Part shown: positions 5,895 to 8,555 of the stretch, piece after piece | How positions within the stretch are numbered: position 1 is the first letter of the stretch | Layout of the letters: each line of letters opens with the position of its first letter | NCBI GenBank assembly: GCA_036732565.1 | Contig: DAINCF010000303.1 | Location: forward strand, 1 to 8,555 | DNA from: JAIVJN01 sp036732565 | GTDB taxonomy: Bacteria > Acidobacteriota > Vicinamibacteria > Vicinamibacterales > UBA2999 | Length of the DNA: 8,555 nt | Direction: 5' to 3' | Made by a program: the position numbers and the translations under genes | Notes under the pieces: model-generated | Told to the model about the DNA's origin: nothing | Seen by the model: only the letters and a program-made list of their open reading frames with translations | Database searches by the model: none

Positions 5895-6156
5895 ACTCGC
5901 TTGGGCGAATCGGCTTGCCACGACAGTCCTCAGGCACAATTCGACTGGGAAAGAACTTCGCGCACCCTTACTCGCCAGCGTCGATTCGGTACGCCTTGAG
6001 TAGATCGACGACCTGTTGGCGATTTTCACGATAGGCGTTCCAGATCCACATCATCACACGCCGACAACCCCTCGCCCCACGCGGGACTTCGCCGCCCAGG
6101 CGCTACTCGTGTGCGCGTCGATCGGGACCGCATAGAATACTCGCTGGGGGAAGCCA
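5895..6156. other. Non-coding stretch without a convincing gene
   Basis: Between the tRNA-end duplicate and the small orphan gene no feature is well supported. A minus-strand 28-codon frame (5968-6054) reads like a protein C-terminus (it ends LLKAYRIDAGE) but has no start signal or upstream partner. Near the right end TAGAAT (6133-6138) resembles a -10 box for the gene at 6157, without a clear -35. Confidence 0.4.
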
Positions 6157-6333
6157 ATGACCGCAGCGCAGCTCGAAGAACTGAAGAGTCAACTCGATGT
6201 GAGCGAGACCCTGCACCACAAGATCATGGCCAAGATGTCCGACCCCGGGTTCGACCTGCTCGAGGCCTGGGAGCGTAAGGAGCGCCTGGACATGGCGATC
6301 GGCAAGTTCATTCGAAGCGCGATGAACAAGTAG
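6157..6333 (+). CDS. Small hypothetical protein, 58 residues
   Basis: I do not recognise a family. ATG 6157 is preceded by GGGGGAAG (6146-6153), a usable ribosome binding site, and by TAGAAT at 6133-6138 as a possible -10. The protein is charged and probably all helical: helix about 3-27 (AAQLEELKSQLDVSETLHHK and on), a break at SDPGF (28-32), then helix 33-58 (LLEAWERKERLDMAIGKFIR, SAMNK). No signal peptide, Cys or membrane segment. Codons favour G/C at the third position like the neighbouring genes, supporting real coding. It stands alone between the tRNA region and the broken propeller gene. It could be a small regulator or binding partner; no function is proposed. Confidence 0.6.
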   Translation: MTAAQLEELKSQLDVSETLHHKIMAKMSDPGFDLLEAWERKERLDMAIGKFIRSAMNK

Positions 6334-6402
6334 AGACTCGGGTAACAGTCAACGGCGAGGCGCGCCGTCAGGAGCGGCAGGCTCGCGGCTATAGTGCTGC
6401 TC

Positions 6403-7376
6403 ATGCGCCTCCGCGGTTCGATCGGCATCATCCTGGTGACCGCGCCGCTGATCCTGACGGCTCAGAACACCGTCGCGAACCTTCAGCCGCTCCCGGGCAA
6501 GGGCCTGGCCCAGCATCCGTTTCTGTACTGCGGCGAATGGCAGCGGCGCAGCATCTCGGACCAGACGATGTACATCGTCCGCGACGGGACGATCGTGTGG
6601 GAGTACACCAATCCTCATCGAGGAGAGCTCGGCGACTGCAGCGTCCTGGAGAACGGCAACATCCTCTTCTCGCGGCAGTTCGGCGCGAGCGAGGTCACGC
6701 CCGACAAGAAGATTGTCTGAACTACGACGGCCCGCCGGGCACGGAGATTCACACGACCTGGCCCGTGGATCGGGATCGCGTCCTCATCATGCAGAACGGC
6801 AATCCCGCCACGCTGATGGTCATCAACAAGCGGAGCGGCCAGACCGAGCGGTCGCTGACGCTGCCGACGCGCAACCCTCAAGGCGTGCATGGCCAGTTCC
6901 GCCACGTGCGCATGACGCCCGAAGGGAACTTTCTGGTCGCGCACCTCGACCTCGGCAAGGTCGTTGAGTACGACACGGGCGGCAAGGAGCTCTGGTCCGT
7001 CCCCGCGCCCTCGGCGTGGGCCGCCGTCCGCTTGAAGAACCGCAACACCCTCATCAGCGGCAATCAACACGGCTACGTCCGCGAGGTGAATCGCCAAGGC
7101 GAGACCGTGTGGGAGATCAACAAGAACGATCTCCCAGGCATCACACTCCATACCGTGCAGGAACTGACGCGCCTCGCGAACGGCAATACGCTGATCAACA
7201 ACTGGGTGGGAGCCGTGCCGCAGGAGGAGTGGCCCAGCGTCGTGCAGCTCATCGAGGTCACGCCAGAGAAGAAAGTCGCTTGGGCGCTGCGCGACTGGAC
7301 GACCCTCGGACCGGCCTCGTCCACGCAATTGCTCGACGAGCCAGGATCGGCGGAGAAACAGGAACTACAGCGGTAA
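6403..7376 (+). pseudogene. Exported PQQ-like beta-propeller protein, broken by a single-base frameshift
   Basis: Two frames make up one gene. The first (ATG 6403, or GTG 6394) ends at TGA 6718-6720; the rest continues one frame over to TAA 7374-7376. Adding one G after 6719 turns ATT-GTC-TGA-ACT into KIV-W-NYD and restores about 324 residues. Signal peptide: MRLRGS, then a hydrophobic core to LTAQ. The body is a beta-propeller whose blades share a pattern of GN-L, a beta strand, then an EV..G..VW end: VLENGNILFSRQ...EVTPDKKIVW, MTPEGNFLVAH...EYDTGGKELW, RLKNRNTLISG...EVNRQGETVW, and LANGNTLINNW...EVTPEKKVAW. This resembles PQQ-like/BamB-type or arylsulfotransferase-like propellers; ligand unknown. 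Apart from the lesion the reading is clean, so the mutation is recent or a sequencing error. It converges with the kinase gene, 31 bp apart. Confidence 0.8.
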
Positions 7377-7407
7377 TCCAGTTACGGACCCGGCTCCACC
7401 GCCGACC

Positions 7408-8555
7408 TCAAGCCGGCTGCTCCTCCGCATCGTCGCGGGCGGCGGCGACCATCTTGATGAGCGCCTCCGGGTCGGCCGGTTTGCTCAGGTGACCGAAGAA
7501 GCCCGCGGATAGCACGCGCTCACGGTGAGCTTCGGACGCGTAGCCGGTCAACGCAATCACGGGCACCGGCGACTTCATCCGCGAGAGCACCTGCCTCAAC
7601 ATCTCATAGCCATCTTCGTGCGGCATGCCGATGTCGGTGACGATGACATCGGGTGTCCAGCGGCCGAGGACGTCCATGGCCTCGCGCACCGAGGCCGCGT
7701 GCTGGACCTCGGCGCCTTCTCGCACTAGCAGCGTCTCGAGAAACGCCCGGCCGTCAGGATCGTCCTCCACGATCAGCGTCCGCACGTGATCGAGCGCCGG
7801 CGGCCGCCGCGCCACCACCAACGGATCGGGACGATCGCCCGGCTCCTCGACCGCCTCGCCTTCGGCCAGCGTCGGCAAGCTGATGGTGAAGCTCGCTCCG
7901 CGCCCTTCACCCTGACTGAAGACGTGGACGGTGCCACCGTGGGCTTCGGCGATGTGCCGCACCAGCGCGAGGCCAAGACCCAGGCCGCCGTGCTCGCGCG
8001 CGCTCGATTGGTCCGCTTGACTGAATCGCTCGAACACTCGCGGCAGAAACGCCGGCGGAATGCCGATGCCATCGTCCTGCACCAGCAGGATCGCGTGTGA
8101 GCTGGCTTGAGTCAGCGACACCGCGACGTGACCGCCCGGTGGCGTGAACTTGACGGCGTTCGAGAGCAGGTTCCAGGTCAGCTGCCGCAGTCGATCGTGA
8201 TCGCCGGACACCAGGCGCACGGGGACCTGAATCGTCGTCCGCACGGCGATGCCCTTCGCCTCCGCCGCCACGCGAATCGACTCGACGACATCCGAAACGA
8301 CCGCCGTCAGCGCTACGGGCTCGGCTTCGAGACGCATCTTGCCGGTGACCGCGCCTGACGCATCGAGAAGATCGGAGATGAGCCGATTCTGCGCCAAGGC
8401 GTTTCGTCGGATCACTTCGAACGCCCGTATCTGCTCGGGCGCCTGCAGGTTTCCCGACTGCAGCAGGTGGGTCCACCCGAGGATGGCGTTCAACGGCGTC
8501 CTCAGCTCGTGCGAGAGCGTCGTGAGGAACTCGTCCTTCAATCGATTGGCGGATT
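7408..8555 (-). CDS. Sensor histidine kinase with C-terminal receiver domain (hybrid), N-terminus cut by window edge
   Basis: A two-component signalling protein; the frame is open through the right edge, so its sensor part is outside. Numbering from the codon at 8541 (a TTG inside the frame, not a likely start): HisKA domain about 1-65 with phospho-acceptor H11 in SHELRTPL. HATPase domain about 110-222 with N-box NLLSNAVKF (N124, N128), G1 DDGIGIP (156-162), F-box FERFSQ and G2 GGLGLGLAL. A Pro/acidic linker (224-253) leads to a receiver domain about 254-372 with acidic VEDD (258-261), phospho-acceptor D303 in VTDIGMP, T332 and K354. All catalytic residues are present. The preceding ANRLKDEF is typical of kinases with an upstream PAS or GAF sensor. 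A terminal receiver suggests a phosphorelay or self-regulation; the partner is not visible. Confidence 0.93.
   Translation of the reverse strand, partial: SANRLKDEFLTTLSHELRTPLNAILGWTHLLQSGNLQAPEQIRAFEVIRRNALAQNRLISDLLDASGAVTGKMRLEAEPVALTAVVSDVVESIRVAAEAKGIAVRTTIQVPVRLVSGDHDRLRQLTWNLLSNAVKFTPPGGHVAVSLTQASSHAILLVQDDGIGIPPAFLPRVFERFSQADQSSAREHGGLGLGLALVRHIAEAHGGTVHVFSQGEGRGASFTISLPTLAEGEAVEEPGDRPDPLVVARRPPALDHVRTLIVEDDPDGRAFLETLLVREGAEVQHAASVREAMDVLGRWTPDVIVTDIGMPHEDGYEMLRQVLSRMKSPVPVIALTGYASEAHRERVLSAGFFGHLSKPADPEALIKMVAAARDDAEEQPA

Noticed and set aside
5695..6029. Minus-strand frames over the tRNA reading like ARTCDPQLRRLMLYPTELRA and PTGLEPVTLSFEG
   Set aside because: These are well-known spurious translations of the antisense strand of tRNA genes, not proteins.
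7390..7416. CCGGCT/AGCCGG 6-bp inverted repeat between the propeller gene and the kinase gene as a terminator
   Set aside because: Short stem with a 15-nt loop, extends into the kinase coding sequence, and has no T-run.

Overview
The window is GC-rich bacterial DNA with strong G/C preference at third codon positions. The gene mix (bacterial dynamin-like GTPase, two-BON-domain periplasmic protein, secreted beta-propeller proteins, hybrid histidine kinase) and a palindromic intergenic element would suit a soil member of the Acidobacteriota, perhaps Vicinamibacteria. That placement is an inference from style and family memory, not proven by any marker in the window.

Layout. 1-1373 (minus, runs off the left edge): N-terminal 457 residues of a dynamin-like GTPase. 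1374-1629: divergent intergenic region holding a palindrome-rich repeat-like element. 1630-3849 (plus): secreted 739-residue protein joining an N-terminal beta-propeller (choice-of-anchor I type) to a C-terminal phytase/esterase-like domain. 3959-4189 (plus): 76-residue DUF4177-like protein with a His/Asp tail. 4219-4830 (minus): exported protein with two BON domains, converging on the previous gene with a hairpin between them. 4968-5617 (minus): a VapBC-like toxin-antitoxin pair (ribbon-helix-helix antitoxin, PIN nuclease) whose start is overlapped by a perfect 10-bp inverted repeat, the probable operator. 5718-5794 (plus): tRNA-Arg(TCG) with encoded CCA. The last 21 nt of this tRNA recur exactly 100 bp downstream, an attachment-site-like duplication. 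5895-6156: no convincing gene. 6157-6333 (plus): 58-residue orphan protein. 6403-7376 (plus): exported beta-propeller gene broken by one missing base. 7408-8555 (minus, runs off the right edge): histidine kinase with a C-terminal receiver domain.

The genes do not form one pathway. The only clear operon is the toxin-antitoxin pair, with a 4-bp ATGA overlap. Its position beside a tRNA whose 3' end is duplicated makes 4968-6156 the likeliest site of past integration or rearrangement. I found no CRISPR array, insertion sequence, rRNA or clearly new multi-gene system. The best candidates for follow-up are the tRNA 3'-end duplication, the His-rich tail on the DUF4177-like protein, the antitoxin operator and the single-base frameshift in the propeller gene.
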